DNA of 34,225 nucleotides from CAYPAU01 sp964408825 (GCA_964408825.1 CAYPAU010000010.1:1-34225); one strand, 5' to 3'. Counted from the first letter of the stretch, positions 1 to 9,100 are shown. Numbers and translations: made by a program. Notes: generated by a model not told the origin, from the sequence alone.

Positions 1-277
1 AGAGAGAACATAAGCTATGTCCCCATCTTGGTATAAAATTTCCCTCAATTAAAGTCTCATAGAAAGGGATTGCTAAAGTTACATGAGTCGACAGATCCCC
101 GCTTTCATACGACCCACTTCTTAATAAACTTACTAAGGGCAATAGAGATACCAATACTATAATTAACAATGGATGGAGAGGTTTTTTAGGGAAAATAAAG
201 ACATAAACTAAAAGAAGAATTGCAAGAGTTGTAGATGAGGCAAGGCTTACTACAACCATTCTGTAGGGATCAAGCAT
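1..277 (-). CDS. Polytopic membrane protein, N-terminal part only
   Basis: The reading frame runs from an ATG at 277 off the left edge, so about 92 N-terminal residues are visible. There are two hydrophobic segments (about residues 6-28 and 35-52). They are followed by a polar loop containing the motif ESGDLSTHV, then an amphipathic stretch ending in IPRWGHS. A Gly-Asp in the first outside loop followed by a Pro-Arg-Trp is what I associate with the large YfhO/PTPS-related and GT-C membrane proteins of surface-glycan loci, and the neighbours fit that. The start was chosen because a TTGCAT-N17-TATTAT promoter ends 8 nt before it. The gene is divergent from the GT2 gene starting at 308. Its function cannot be fixed from this fragment. 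Confidence 0.6.
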   Translation of the reverse strand, partial: MLDPYRMVVVSLASSTTLAILLLVYVFIFPKKPLHPLLIIVLVSLLPLVSLLRSGSYESGDLSTHVTLAIPFYETLIEGNFIPRWGHSLCSL

Positions 278-283
278 AATTGA

Positions 284-289
284 TATAAT
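284..289 (+). promoter_or_regulatory. Candidate -10 box for the glycan operon
   Basis: A perfect TATAAT stands 18 nt before the ATG at 308 and overlaps the -10 of the opposite promoter. I see no good -35 at the usual distance, so the call is weak. It would give a leader of about 12 nt without a Shine-Dalgarno site. Confidence 0.3.
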
Positions 290-313
290 ATAGACTAAGC
301 CCAGACTATGCAA
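285..313 (-). promoter_or_regulatory. Candidate promoter for the leftmost membrane-protein gene
   Basis: On the minus strand TTGCAT (313-308), a 17-bp spacer and TATTAT (290-285) precede the ATG at 277. The -10 box ends 8 nt before the start codon, so the transcript would be almost leaderless. The -35 box lies inside the first codons of the divergent GT2 gene. Confidence 0.4.
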
Positions 314-1270
314 GGGATTATTGCTTCTTTTATTTCAACTTCGCTTAATGAGGAAAAAAATATAGAAAAATTTCTCCGCTCCTTATTATCAAACACATTG
401 CTTCCTTCAGAAATAATATTGGTAGACGCTTATTCTAAGGACAAGACATATGAAATATTTAAAAGATTTCAGGAGGAAAATAAAGAGAAGCTCAAAATAA
501 AAATTTTTCAAAAAAAAGGTAATAGATCTGTCGGGAGAAATGAAGCAATTAAAAATGCCAAAGGGGATATTATTATTTGTTCTGATATAGGGTGTAGCTT
601 AGATAAAAATTATATTAAACGTATTTTAGATCCTTTTAAGGAACGAAACGTAGATGTAGCATCAGGCTTTTATAGACCTATTGCAAATACGGTTTTTGAA
701 AAATGTTTAGCTTCCTATACAAGCGTTATGCCGGATAAGATAGATCCTCAAAATTTTCTACCATCATCACGTTCCGTAGCTTTTAAAAAAGAACTATGGG
801 AAAGAGTAAATGGGTATCCGGAACATCTTGATACGTGTGAAGACTTAATTTTTGATATAAAACTAAAAAAATCAGGGGCAAGGTTCGAGTTTAACAAAGA
901 TGCAATAGTGTATTGGCCGCAGAGAAAAAATTTATTAGAAGCATTTAGTCAATTTTTCTCTTACGCATATGGAGATGGTATGGCACATTATTTTAGAAAA
1001 CAAATTCCATTTCTTTATACTAGATACTTCTTAGGGTTGATTATTTTTTATTTTGCAATCAGCTTGAAATCATATTTTCTAACCTACAGTCTACTTACGC
1101 TTTTTATTTTATATTTAATTTGGTCAATATGGAAAAATTTTAGATACGTAAGAAAACTTGAGGCAATTTTAATACTTCCTATTCTTCAGTTGACTTCAGA
1201 CATTGCAGTAATTGTCGGAACTACGTCGGGTTTTATAAGAAGTATATGGGTTACACAAAAGATGCTTTAA
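308..1270 (+). CDS. Family 2 glycosyltransferase, membrane-attached
   Basis: A 320-residue protein with an N-terminal GT-A (GT2) domain. It has the opening beta-strand and nucleotide-binding region (residues 4-14), then ILVDAYSKDKT with the expected Asp at residue 40, and RNEAIKNAKGDII before the metal-site strand. Where most GT2 enzymes have DxD, this one reads CSDIGC (91-96), with a single Asp. Hydrophobic segments at about 234-276 and near the C-terminus anchor it to the membrane. It probably transfers a sugar from a nucleotide donor on the cytoplasmic face; donor and acceptor are unknown. It is the first gene of a tight plus-strand run and overlaps the next gene, a flippase, by 25 bases. 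Confidence 0.85.
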   Translation: MQGIIASFISTSLNEEKNIEKFLRSLLSNTLLPSEIILVDAYSKDKTYEIFKRFQEENKEKLKIKIFQKKGNRSVGRNEAIKNAKGDIIICSDIGCSLDKNYIKRILDPFKERNVDVASGFYRPIANTVFEKCLASYTSVMPDKIDPQNFLPSSRSVAFKKELWERVNGYPEHLDTCEDLIFDIKLKKSGARFEFNKDAIVYWPQRKNLLEAFSQFFSYAYGDGMAHYFRKQIPFLYTRYFLGLIIFYFAISLKSYFLTYSLLTLFILYLIWSIWKNFRYVRKLEAILILPILQLTSDIAVIVGTTSGFIRSIWVTQKML

Positions 1271-2478
1271 AAGGTATTGGTTGGTTGGGATCATTGCGCC
1301 TTGTCGTAAGAGGGACGTCTTTCATAAGGATAATTATTTTGGCGCGTCTTCTTACCCCTTTGGAATTCGGAATTTTCGAAATTGCGGCGCTCGTTCTTGC
1401 AATTCTTGAAATATTTTCCGAAACTGGAATAAATATTTTATTAATCCAAAATAAGGAAAATTCGAAAAAATATATCAATACCGCTTGGGTTATCTCTATC
1501 GTAAGGGGAGTTATAATAGCACTTTTTATAATAGGTTCCTCCGGTTTTGTTTCAAGATTTTTCAATGCTCCAAAAGCTAATGAATTGATCCTTCTTATTG
1601 CCATCGTGCCTTTACTGCGAGGTTTTATAAATCCTTCGGTAATATCTTTTCTAAAGAATCTTGAATTTAATAAAGAGTTTATTTATAAATCGTCAGTATT
1701 TTTTATTGAAGCTTTGGTCTCTGTGATACTCGTTTATCTATTTAGGTCTCCCGTAGGTATTGTAATTGGGCTTATTGCATCCTCATTTTTTGAAATTTTT
1801 ATATCATTTGTATTAGCTAAACCAGCACCTCTCTTTAATTTCGATATAAATATTTTTAAAGAAATTATAAAAAGAGGCAAATGGGTAACTATGGGAGGAG
1901 TATACAATTATTTATACCAAAATTTAGATAACGTAGCGGTCGGAAAAATGCTAGGACCATTCTCTTTGGGCATATATAACATGGCTTACAATATATCCCT
2001 TCTCCCGATTACTGAAATCTCAGATGTGGCAGCTCGAGTAACCTTTCCTGTATATGTTAAAATTTCATCCGATTTAGACAGGCTCAAAAGGGCTTTTTTT
2101 AGAACTCTTATCGTCGTATCGATAGTTGTAATGCCGGTTGGGATTCTTTTTTTTCTTTTTCCAAGAGAACTAATTCTCTTGTTTTTAGGAGAAAAATGGA
2201 TCGAGGCTTCAGGTGTCCTTCGAATACTAGCTCTTTTTGGAATCGTTCATTCGATAATTTATTCTATGACTACGCTAATGCTTTCTTTAAAAAGACAAGA
2301 TCTCTCAACTCACATTAGTATGGTTTCCTTTTTAACATTGGCAATTACGATAATTCCTTTAACAAATTTATATGGCATTGAGGGCGCAGCCTATTCGGCT
2401 CTTTTGGGAGCTCTGTGCTCGTTGCCATTTGCCATATATTTTGCTATAAAGCTTATAAAGAATTTGCCGCATGATTAG
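1246..2478 (+). CDS. Wzx-like polysaccharide flippase (MOP superfamily)
   Basis: 410 residues, almost entirely hydrophobic, with roughly 10-12 predicted membrane helices. The start (TKDALKGIGWLGSLRLVVRG, then ARLLTPLEFGIFEIA) is the typical N-terminus of the polysaccharide-synthesis / O-antigen flippase group: an amphipathic helix, then the first transmembrane hairpin with an L-x-P-x-E/D-F-G turn. The family moves lipid-linked oligosaccharides from the inner to the outer face of the cytoplasmic membrane. Family members are usually 430-500 residues, so this one is on the short side. Overlaps with the GT2 gene upstream (25 bp) and the methyltransferase downstream (8 bp) imply translational coupling. 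Confidence 0.85.
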   Translation: MGYTKDALKGIGWLGSLRLVVRGTSFIRIIILARLLTPLEFGIFEIAALVLAILEIFSETGINILLIQNKENSKKYINTAWVISIVRGVIIALFIIGSSGFVSRFFNAPKANELILLIAIVPLLRGFINPSVISFLKNLEFNKEFIYKSSVFFIEALVSVILVYLFRSPVGIVIGLIASSFFEIFISFVLAKPAPLFNFDINIFKEIIKRGKWVTMGGVYNYLYQNLDNVAVGKMLGPFSLGIYNMAYNISLLPITEISDVAARVTFPVYVKISSDLDRLKRAFFRTLIVVSIVVMPVGILFFLFPRELILLFLGEKWIEASGVLRILALFGIVHSIIYSMTTLMLSLKRQDLSTHISMVSFLTLAITIIPLTNLYGIEGAAYSALLGALCSLPFAIYFAIKLIKNLPHD

Positions 2479-3058
2479 ATATATATTAAGGAAGGCCAAT
2501 GGAGGGTTAAAACGTTTTATCTTGCTTTTTTATAAAGACGCATTTCCTCAGAGAAATGTTCAGGATTCCAAAGATCCCGAGATGCTTGCTTTAAGGCCAT
2601 ATTGCAGAGGTAAGGGTATCGATGTAGGGTGTGGATCCAAAAAAACTCACCCAGACGCAATCGGGATAGACATAACCCCGAAAGGAAAAGCGGGAAGATA
2701 TGGTTCAGAAACGAGGCAGTTGAGTGATGCAGATATTAATTTATCGGGAGATGATTTATATATTTTCAAAGACAATATTTTTGATTATGTTGTGTCCCGT
2801 CATAATCTTGAGCATTATAAAGATCCTGTAAAAGCACTTCTTGAATGGAAAAGAGTTCTTAGGATGGGAGGAATACTTGGAGTTGTGCTTCCCGATGATG
2901 ACGAGACAGATACAATAAAAATGGATCCCACTCATAAACATGTCTTTACTCAAAAAAGTTTTAGAAATTTATTAAATACAATTGGAGGGTTTAAAATTAT
3001 TAAACTAAAACCCTGTATCGTACACTTAAGCTTTGTTTGTGTTGCAAAAAAAGTTTAA
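2471..3058 (+). CDS. Class I SAM-dependent methyltransferase
   Basis: 195 residues. The SAM-binding motif I is GIDVGCGSKK (residues 49-58), followed by an acidic residue at the end of strand 2 (GIDITP, about 65-70). Motif SRHNLEHYKDP and RVLRMGGILGVVLPDDD are the usual post-I/III region of the Methyltransf_11 type. The substrate is not evident. Lying between a flippase and glycosyltransferases, it may methylate a sugar or cap a glycan chain (inference). It overlaps the flippase gene by 8 bp. Confidence 0.8.
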   Translation: MIRYILRKANGGLKRFILLFYKDAFPQRNVQDSKDPEMLALRPYCRGKGIDVGCGSKKTHPDAIGIDITPKGKAGRYGSETRQLSDADINLSGDDLYIFKDNIFDYVVSRHNLEHYKDPVKALLEWKRVLRMGGILGVVLPDDDETDTIKMDPTHKHVFTQKSFRNLLNTIGGFKIIKLKPCIVHLSFVCVAKKV

Positions 3059-3063
3059 AACTA

Positions 3064-3885
3064 ATGAAAAAAAATCCTCTCGTTTCAATAATTATCCCCT
3101 TTTATAACGAAGAAAAATATTTTGATAAATGCTTGAGTTCTTTGACTAGTCAGACTTACGAGAGACTTGAGACAATCTTGATCGATGATGGATCAAAAGA
3201 TAATAGTTTGAAAATTGCAAAAAAATATAAATTTAAGATATTAAGACAGAAACATCAAGGTCCGGGAGTTGCCAGAAACAAAGGGGCAAGGGTTGCGAAG
3301 GGAAGTATTTTATGCTTCATGGATGCAGATATGAAATATGATAAGGATTACATTAAGCGTTTGATAGGACCCATTATTAAAAAACAAGCGATAGGAACCT
3401 TTAATTTAGAATTTGTAGCAAATAAAGAAAAAATCTGGTCTTCTTGCTTTAGTATAAACTCAGATTTACCTCCGGGAGAAAGAACTCACGAAAGGAATGC
3501 AAAGGAAAGCGATATCTTCCGAGCGATATTGAAGTCAGAATTTGAAAAGAGCGGAGGTTTTAATCCCTCATTGGGCTATGTAGATGATAAAAGTATCTCT
3601 ACTTCTCTTGGTAAGAAATCTACTCTTTCAGAAGGTGCAATTTCTCATCATTACAATCCAGAGTCACTTAGGGAAGTTTTTTTATCTTCAAGATGGGTTG
3701 GGAGAAGTATTTATTTTAAAAGAGATGTACAAACTCTATTAAGATTTTCCATGATGAACTCAATCAGAAATGCTTTTAAAAAAATATCAAAGGGCGCGCC
3801 CCTTGCATTCCTTATTTTTAAAATTGTTTATGACTTAGGTTTACTTTCCGGAGTATTTTTTAGCGGAGGGAAAAAAGCGAAATGA
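3064..3885 (+). CDS. Family 2 glycosyltransferase
   Basis: About 273 residues from the ATG at 3064. An in-frame ATG at 3037 is possible but would overlap the methyltransferase and add nine residues ahead of the conserved PLVSIIIPFYNEE start. GT2 hallmarks are all present: IIIPFYNEE, LIDDGSKDNS (Asp-Asp), RNKGARVAKG and the metal-binding FMDADM. The C-terminal third has an ED-like region (YVDDKSIS), a basic amphipathic stretch and one hydrophobic segment (about 244-264), so the protein is probably membrane-associated. It stops in an ATGA overlap with the GT4 gene. The transferred sugar is unknown. Confidence 0.85.
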   Translation: MKKNPLVSIIIPFYNEEKYFDKCLSSLTSQTYERLETILIDDGSKDNSLKIAKKYKFKILRQKHQGPGVARNKGARVAKGSILCFMDADMKYDKDYIKRLIGPIIKKQAIGTFNLEFVANKEKIWSSCFSINSDLPPGERTHERNAKESDIFRAILKSEFEKSGGFNPSLGYVDDKSISTSLGKKSTLSEGAISHHYNPESLREVFLSSRWVGRSIYFKRDVQTLLRFSMMNSIRNAFKKISKGAPLAFLIFKIVYDLGLLSGVFFSGGKKAK

Positions 3886-5054
3886 AAACAATGAGGATCG
3901 CAGTACTTGCACAATCGCCGGATTTGGGAGGAGCAGAGCAATACTCTTATGATTTAATCGATGAATGGATAACAAAGGGTCATAGGGTTTGGGTTGTAAG
4001 CGACGGAGAAAAATACTTGAACCTTTTCAAAGATTTAAAAGTGAAGACCATTAAAGTTCCATTTACTCTTGACATAATCGGAAATTACAAAGGCTTAATT
4101 AAAACTTTTCTTCTTCTACCATTTGCATTTTTGTTTTACCTTAGGATTTTTAAAAAATTAAAAGGACAAGGATTGGACCTAATTTTTGCAACGGGTTTTT
4201 CCGAGAAACTTTTGGTAACATTTATAGCATGGATTCTTAAAGCACCAATAGTTTGGGAAGAGTATGGCCCTCTTGGTCCGGTTTTTAAAAAAAATTTTTA
4301 TCTCCCGAAACTACTATACAGATTACTTAAGAAGATCCCATCATTTATCATCGTTCCCTCGGATAATACGAAGAAGAGCCTAATAACCGATGCCCGGGTA
4401 TCTTTATCCAAGATCAAACTAATACCTTGCGGGATTAATGTAAAAAATATTACAGGGAACACAACCCCTACTCCAGGATGGGAGAATAAATTTATAATAG
4501 GTAATATTTCGAGATTAGCAAAAGAAAAAGGACAAGAATATCTAATAAAAGCGGCTCCTTTAGTTTTGGAAAAATATCCCGATTCAAGGTTTCTGATAGT
4601 CGGAGATGGTCCGGATAAAGATTATTATAATAATTTGATAAAAAGATTAGGATTGGAAAATAAGTTTAAAATAACAAGTTATGTCAGGGATGTTAGTCCT
4701 TATTACCAAATTATGAATTTATTTGTTTTTCCTACTGTTTGGGAGCTTGAAGGATTCGGACTTGTTGCGGTTGAAGCTATGATACATAAACTGCCCGTTA
4801 TTGCAAGCAAGTTTGGTCCAATTCCTGAGATTGTGAAGGACGGGAAAACAGGTTTGCTGACGACCCCCGAGAACTATAAAAAATTAGCAAAAGCAATAAT
4901 AAAACTTATGGAAGATAAAGATTTAAAGAAAAGATTGGGAACTGCCGCAAAAAAGAGAGCTTTGAAACTTTACGATATCGCCAAAATTTCAGATCAGATG
5001 CTTTCGGTTTTTAGAAAAGCGGTGGGAAATAAACAGGTAAAGAGTCGATACTAA
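3882..5054 (+). CDS. Family 4 glycosyltransferase (GT-B fold)
   Basis: 390 residues with both Rossmann halves of a GT-B enzyme. The N-terminal half has AQSPDLGGAEQYSYDL (about 10-25), the Gly-rich loop that binds the acceptor side. The C-terminal Glycos_transf_1 half has ISRLAKEKGQEYLIKA, LIVGDGPD and the donor-binding EX7E motif in EGFGLVAVEA, followed by PVIASKFGPIPEIV and DGKTGLL. It is a retaining transferase using a nucleotide-activated sugar on the cytoplasmic side. Its start overlaps the preceding stop (ATGA). Its last 66 bases run antiparallel into the 3' end of the convergent YfhO-like gene. Confidence 0.88.
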   Translation: MKTMRIAVLAQSPDLGGAEQYSYDLIDEWITKGHRVWVVSDGEKYLNLFKDLKVKTIKVPFTLDIIGNYKGLIKTFLLLPFAFLFYLRIFKKLKGQGLDLIFATGFSEKLLVTFIAWILKAPIVWEEYGPLGPVFKKNFYLPKLLYRLLKKIPSFIIVPSDNTKKSLITDARVSLSKIKLIPCGINVKNITGNTTPTPGWENKFIIGNISRLAKEKGQEYLIKAAPLVLEKYPDSRFLIVGDGPDKDYYNNLIKRLGLENKFKITSYVRDVSPYYQIMNLFVFPTVWELEGFGLVAVEAMIHKLPVIASKFGPIPEIVKDGKTGLLTTPENYKKLAKAIIKLMEDKDLKKRLGTAAKKRALKLYDIAKISDQMLSVFRKAVGNKQVKSRY

Positions 5055-6917
5055 AAAAGTAATAAAGGTGATAATGCCCCCAATATAGACAGAAAGCGGT
5101 CTAAAAACAAATTCGTATAGATGATTACCTTTTTCTGTTTGAACCTTAAGAAACCTGTTCTCGATCAGCTTATTTTCTTTACCATCGATGTATACTCTCC
5201 ATCCCGGCATATAACTTTCTACAATAGTTAATGTATCACTGTTTAAAGAATAAGCTTTGAGGGTTATTTTGTTCACGCTCAGTCTCACATTGTCTATGTT
5301 CTTGTTTGGAAATTTTCCTAGACTGGCATAAGGAGTGTAATTTTCAAGTTTGTATATAACGTATTTTTCAGAAGATAAAATGGACCTACCCTTAAATGCT
5401 TTAAGCGGTATGTCTTTTGGTAAGACTGCGTATTTGGGTATTATGTCTTGGTAGTCTTTATTCTCAAAGTCGTAAGGGACATGCTTGATTGCCGGGCTAT
5501 CTTTAATAAGAAAAGGATAGTTTTGGATAGATTTTTGTGGAATTTTTATATTTCCTACAAGAAAAACATTGCCGAGGGATAATCTTTCAGAAACATAATA
5601 GATACTCTTGTCTTTTTCATGGAGGACTTTTAGAAGTCTTGAAGGTGTTGTGTCAATAACCGGTTGGACTTTTTTTATAAGTATATATTCAAACAATAAG
5701 AGAGTTAAAATTAAATTGGAAATTAAAAGAATTATGGGTAATTTAGAATACTTTTTTGGAAGAATTTTCTCTAAGTCTTGGAGTATTAAACCTGTCAGAA
5801 CCAACAAGATTACTCCTATTGGGAATAATGCTCTGGAGGGTACGTGAAAAGTCTGTAAAATTTCAATCTTATTAACGACAAGATTAAATGGATTAATAGG
5901 AAGTGATGGGGTGGCAATCAAAATAAAACAAAATAGACTTCCAAAGAGAGTGAATCCGTGTGGAAGTTTTATAACTTTTCTTTTAAATAGATAAATCAGT
6001 AGGGCGAGAAAAGGAAGCGGCCCTATGAATGCAATTTTTTCCCACCAAGCATATGACGTTATTATCTGGTTTGAAATTCCAATTAACCTAAAAAAAGATT
6101 TAACCGGGAAAAACATATAATAAATAAATGAAGTTAAATTCACTGAGCCTACCAAGGGCTCTTTTACTTTATATAGATAAGGAGATGCTTCAACTACTGG
6201 AAGAATTTTTATAGCCGAGAGTCCTAAGAAAAGAACAAATGAAAAAATGAAAAGAGGAAGCTTGTTGGGTTTGGTAATTAAAATATAGAACATAGTCAAG
6301 GTATATAAAACGAAAGAATAAAACAGTGTGTATAAATCTCCAGAAAAAAAAATCAGAGTAAAAGAAAGGACGTTTATCATTAGAAAAAACTTTGAGGGTT
6401 TTGTAGCAAGCATGATTGTCGAAACTAAAATGAGAGGGAAAATTGGGTAACTTAATAAAAAATTTCCGTGAGCAGCGACAATACGAGAAGCTAAAAATCC
6501 TCCTGTGATATAAGTAAGGCCGAGGAGAGCAGAGAATAGGGGTTTAATCCCAATTTTTCGGCAACAATAATACATTGAAGCTGTAGATAAAAATGATATC
6601 AATAAATAGGTAGTTTTGATAGCTAGACTAACCGGAAGAATAATTACCGGAAGCATTACCAATGGATTAAAAAAGTTAAATAAGGGATCTCCCAGAACTG
6701 GAATTCCTTGATTTGCATAAAAGTTCCACAAAGGGAACCCGTCCCCATTAAGAATCTCTTGTTTTATGTATAAATTAGCAAATACATATCCGAGATCGTT
6801 TTGGCGAAAAATATTTTGGTCAATTAAAAATGGGAAAAGCGTAATTATAGAGAATATGAAAAATATGGTTACAATTTTTAGGGAAGGCTTCCTTTTAATT
6901 AAGGTGTAAAACTTCAT
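4989..6917 (-). CDS. YfhO-like large membrane protein
   Basis: 642 residues with about 12 or more hydrophobic segments. The large first outside loop (QNDLGYVFANLYIKQEIL...FPLWN) is followed near the C-terminus by a soluble beta domain of about 190 residues holding VESYMPGWRVYIDGKENKL, then a final helix pair. That Ser-Tyr-x-Pro-Gly-Trp motif before the last two helices is the signature I know from bacterial YfhO proteins, proposed to add sugars to wall glycopolymers (GtcA/YfhO lipoteichoic-acid glycosylation in Gram-positives). It is on the opposite strand to the glycosyltransferase run and overlaps the GT4 gene by 66 bp at its 3' end. Confidence 0.8.
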   Translation of the reverse strand: MKFYTLIKRKPSLKIVTIFFIFSIITLFPFLIDQNIFRQNDLGYVFANLYIKQEILNGDGFPLWNFYANQGIPVLGDPLFNFFNPLVMLPVIILPVSLAIKTTYLLISFLSTASMYYCCRKIGIKPLFSALLGLTYITGGFLASRIVAAHGNFLLSYPIFPLILVSTIMLATKPSKFFLMINVLSFTLIFFSGDLYTLFYSFVLYTLTMFYILITKPNKLPLFIFSFVLFLGLSAIKILPVVEASPYLYKVKEPLVGSVNLTSFIYYMFFPVKSFFRLIGISNQIITSYAWWEKIAFIGPLPFLALLIYLFKRKVIKLPHGFTLFGSLFCFILIATPSLPINPFNLVVNKIEILQTFHVPSRALFPIGVILLVLTGLILQDLEKILPKKYSKLPIILLISNLILTLLLFEYILIKKVQPVIDTTPSRLLKVLHEKDKSIYYVSERLSLGNVFLVGNIKIPQKSIQNYPFLIKDSPAIKHVPYDFENKDYQDIIPKYAVLPKDIPLKAFKGRSILSSEKYVIYKLENYTPYASLGKFPNKNIDNVRLSVNKITLKAYSLNSDTLTIVESYMPGWRVYIDGKENKLIENRFLKVQTEKGNHLYEFVFRPLSVYIGGIITFITFLVSTLYLFISHRFSKNRKHLI

Positions 6918-6929
6918 GTAATATATGAA

Positions 6930-6938
6930 ATTATAACA
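6930..6938 (-). promoter_or_regulatory. Extended -10 promoter for the YfhO-like gene
   Basis: On the minus strand TGTTATAAT (an extended -10) ends 13 nt before the ATG at 6917. There is no recognisable -35, as is common for extended -10 promoters. Confidence 0.45.
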
Positions 6939-6972
6939 TTAGTTAATTATCGTTTTTTTAGCAAACATAATC

Positions 6973-6978
6973 TATAAT
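6973..6978 (+). promoter_or_regulatory. -10 box of a probably leaderless mRNA
   Basis: TATAAT ends 7 nt before the GTG start at 6985, so transcription starting at the normal distance would begin at the start codon itself. There is no room for a ribosome-binding site. The -35 region is not convincing. Confidence 0.45.
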
Positions 6979-6984
6979 TAGAAT

Positions 6985-8355
6985 GTGAAAAAGATTCTCC
7001 TCATCGCAATAATTTTGTTTTCACTTTTTTTAAATTTGAATAATATTTCAAGAAATTTTACTTTTATAGGCGACCAGGGATGGTTTTATTTGTCAGCAAG
7101 AGACATGATTTTGAAAAACGAAATTCCTCTCGTAGGGATAACTTCTAGTCATACATGGATACATCAGGGGCCCTTTTGGACTTATATTCTTGCCTTCATT
7201 TTTCTACTATTTGGTTTTAGCCCGGCAGTCCCCGCTTACTTTACAGCTATTATGGGCACATTTTCTGTGTGCTTACTGTATACCCTGACAAAAAGGTTTT
7301 TTTCTGAAAATGTGGCATTATTTTCGAGTTTATTTTATGCTTTTTCGCCTCTTGTAATTTTGAGCTTTAGAATGCCTTATCATACAACGCTGATACCTAT
7401 TTTCTCAATCCTTTTTTTATACTTCACAATAAATTGGGTAAAAGGTTCAAAACATTCTTTTATCTTTTCAATTTTTACCCTTTCTGTTCTTTATAATTTC
7501 GAACTTGCAACACAAGTATTATGGGGAATTGTCCTAACTCTTCTTGCATACGGGTTTTTAAAAAAGACAAAATGGTTCAAGAATTTAATGGATAATAGAA
7601 TTATCGCTTTATCAATAATTGCTTTTATTGTGCCTTTAATCCCCGTAATTATTTATGATTTTAATCATGGATACAATCAAACTGTAAAGTTTTTTGGATG
7701 GGTTATCTATAGCATATTTAAACCAGAAGCAGGTAGATTCGAGATTACTGAATACATTAGTTTATTAAAATTCTTCTATGAAAAACTCGGAATGTTTATA
7801 TTTCCCGTGAGCGGATTTATATCCGTTTTAATTTTCGGGCTTTCTATTCTATTGTTGATTATAAAAAGAGCAAAGTTAAGAAAAAGCGAACTTGTTTTAC
7901 TGCTTTGCCTATTATTACCTATTTTAGGAATAGTAGTTACGAAAACTCCCTCAGATGCTTATCTACCTCCCCTTTTTCCTTATTTAGCAATACTTCTTGG
8001 ACTTGGTTTCAATGGTATATTTGGAAACAAAACAAGTGTTATACTGTCAGTTGTTATTGTGGTTTCAATTGTAAATGCGGCTTTACTTTTAAAATCTAGT
8101 TATTTTCCGGGAGAAAAAGGAGCTGGGCTCTCATACAGTCAAAGAGAAAATACTGCAAGGAAGATCATTAAATTAGCAAATAGCAGAGACTACAATCTCA
8201 AAACAAAAGAAGAAACATTTGAAAGCTATTTAATGAATTATAGATATATTCTTTGGTGGATGGGAAATGAGCCCAAAGAAGAAGATGTAGAAATTAAATT
8301 TTATATAAGCGAGACGCAAAATTCTGTAAAATTAAAGTATACAGATGAAAAATAA
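6985..8355 (+). CDS. GT39-like (ArnT/PMT) membrane glycosyltransferase
   Basis: 456 residues starting with GTG. The ATG two bases upstream is followed at once by a stop, and no in-frame ATG precedes. There are about 10-12 hydrophobic segments. The first periplasmic/outside loop carries FIGDQGWFYLSARDM with the Asp (residue 30) and Tyr that mark the catalytic loop of GT-C transferases of the dolichyl-phosphate-mannose/ArnT type, followed by a conserved HQGPFWTY segment. Such enzymes use polyprenyl-phosphate sugars on the outer face. It heads a second plus-strand run and overlaps the next GT2 gene by 11 bp. Confidence 0.75.
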   Translation: MKKILLIAIILFSLFLNLNNISRNFTFIGDQGWFYLSARDMILKNEIPLVGITSSHTWIHQGPFWTYILAFIFLLFGFSPAVPAYFTAIMGTFSVCLLYTLTKRFFSENVALFSSLFYAFSPLVILSFRMPYHTTLIPIFSILFLYFTINWVKGSKHSFIFSIFTLSVLYNFELATQVLWGIVLTLLAYGFLKKTKWFKNLMDNRIIALSIIAFIVPLIPVIIYDFNHGYNQTVKFFGWVIYSIFKPEAGRFEITEYISLLKFFYEKLGMFIFPVSGFISVLIFGLSILLLIIKRAKLRKSELVLLLCLLLPILGIVVTKTPSDAYLPPLFPYLAILLGLGFNGIFGNKTSVILSVVIVVSIVNAALLLKSSYFPGEKGAGLSYSQRENTARKIIKLANSRDYNLKTKEETFESYLMNYRYILWWMGNEPKEEDVEIKFYISETQNSVKLKYTDEK

Positions 8356-9100
8356 TATTTCCGTCGTAGTGTTGGCAAAAAATGAAGAAGGGAATATTGA
8401 GCAATGCATCAAAAGTGTTCTGTGGTGCGATGAGATAATTTTGGTCGATGATAATTCACTAGACAAGACAAGGGAAGTAGCAAGAAGGTTAGGGGCAAAG
8501 ATTTTTGAAAGAGATGTAAACAAAGATTTTTCAGCGCAAAGGAATTTTGGATTAGATAAGGCAAAAAATGAATGGGTTTTATTTGTAGATGCAGATGAAA
8601 GAGTATCTCCTTCGTTTCGCGATGAAATAATCCAATTAACCAATAATTCAATTAACCAATACAGCGGTTTTTATATAAAAAGAAAAGATTTTATATGGGG
8701 CAAGGAATTGAAATATGGGGAAACAGGGAGTATTTGGCTCTTACGACTTGCAAAAAAAAGCACGGGGCATTGGGAAGGTAAAGTTCATGAAGAATGGAAA
8801 ATCAAAGGAAAAGTGGGCAAATTAAAAAATCCTCTAAATCATTACCCTCATCCTACAGTAGGTGAATTTTTAAAAGAAATTAATTTCTACACCGATTTGC
8901 GAGCAAAAGAATTATATATGTCAGATATACCAGTGTATTGGACATCGATCGTACTTTATCCATTAGGTAAGTTTATGCAGAATTATTTTCTTAAATTTGG
9001 CTTTCTCGACGGAATACGGGGTCTAATATTTGCACTTATGATGAGCTTTCACTCATTTTTGGTTCGTGGAAAACTATGGCTTTTATGGCAGGAAAAATAA
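8345..9100 (+). CDS. Family 2 glycosyltransferase, WaaE/KdtX type
   Basis: 251 residues: SVVVLAKNEEGNIEQCI, ILVDDNSLDKTREVA, FSAQRNFGLDKA and the metal site VDADERVS, then GETGSIWLLRL and GKVHEEW. This arrangement is the one seen in the small GT2 enzymes annotated as WaaE-like glucosyltransferases, about 250-260 residues long, so it is full length. The C-terminal 50 residues are hydrophobic or amphipathic and likely bind the membrane. It is embedded between two GT-C genes, suggesting it supplies or extends the same lipid-linked glycan. The acceptor is unknown. Confidence 0.85.
   Translation: MKNNISVVVLAKNEEGNIEQCIKSVLWCDEIILVDDNSLDKTREVARRLGAKIFERDVNKDFSAQRNFGLDKAKNEWVLFVDADERVSPSFRDEIIQLTNNSINQYSGFYIKRKDFIWGKELKYGETGSIWLLRLAKKSTGHWEGKVHEEWKIKGKVGKLKNPLNHYPHPTVGEFLKEINFYTDLRAKELYMSDIPVYWTSIVLYPLGKFMQNYFLKFGFLDGIRGLIFALMMSFHSFLVRGKLWLLWQEK

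Noticed and set aside
3795..3807. GC-rich near-palindrome GGGCGCGCCCC inside a GT2 gene
   Set aside because: Short, codes ordinary residues (Lys-Gly-Ala-Pro) and has no second copy that I noticed. Chance is sufficient.
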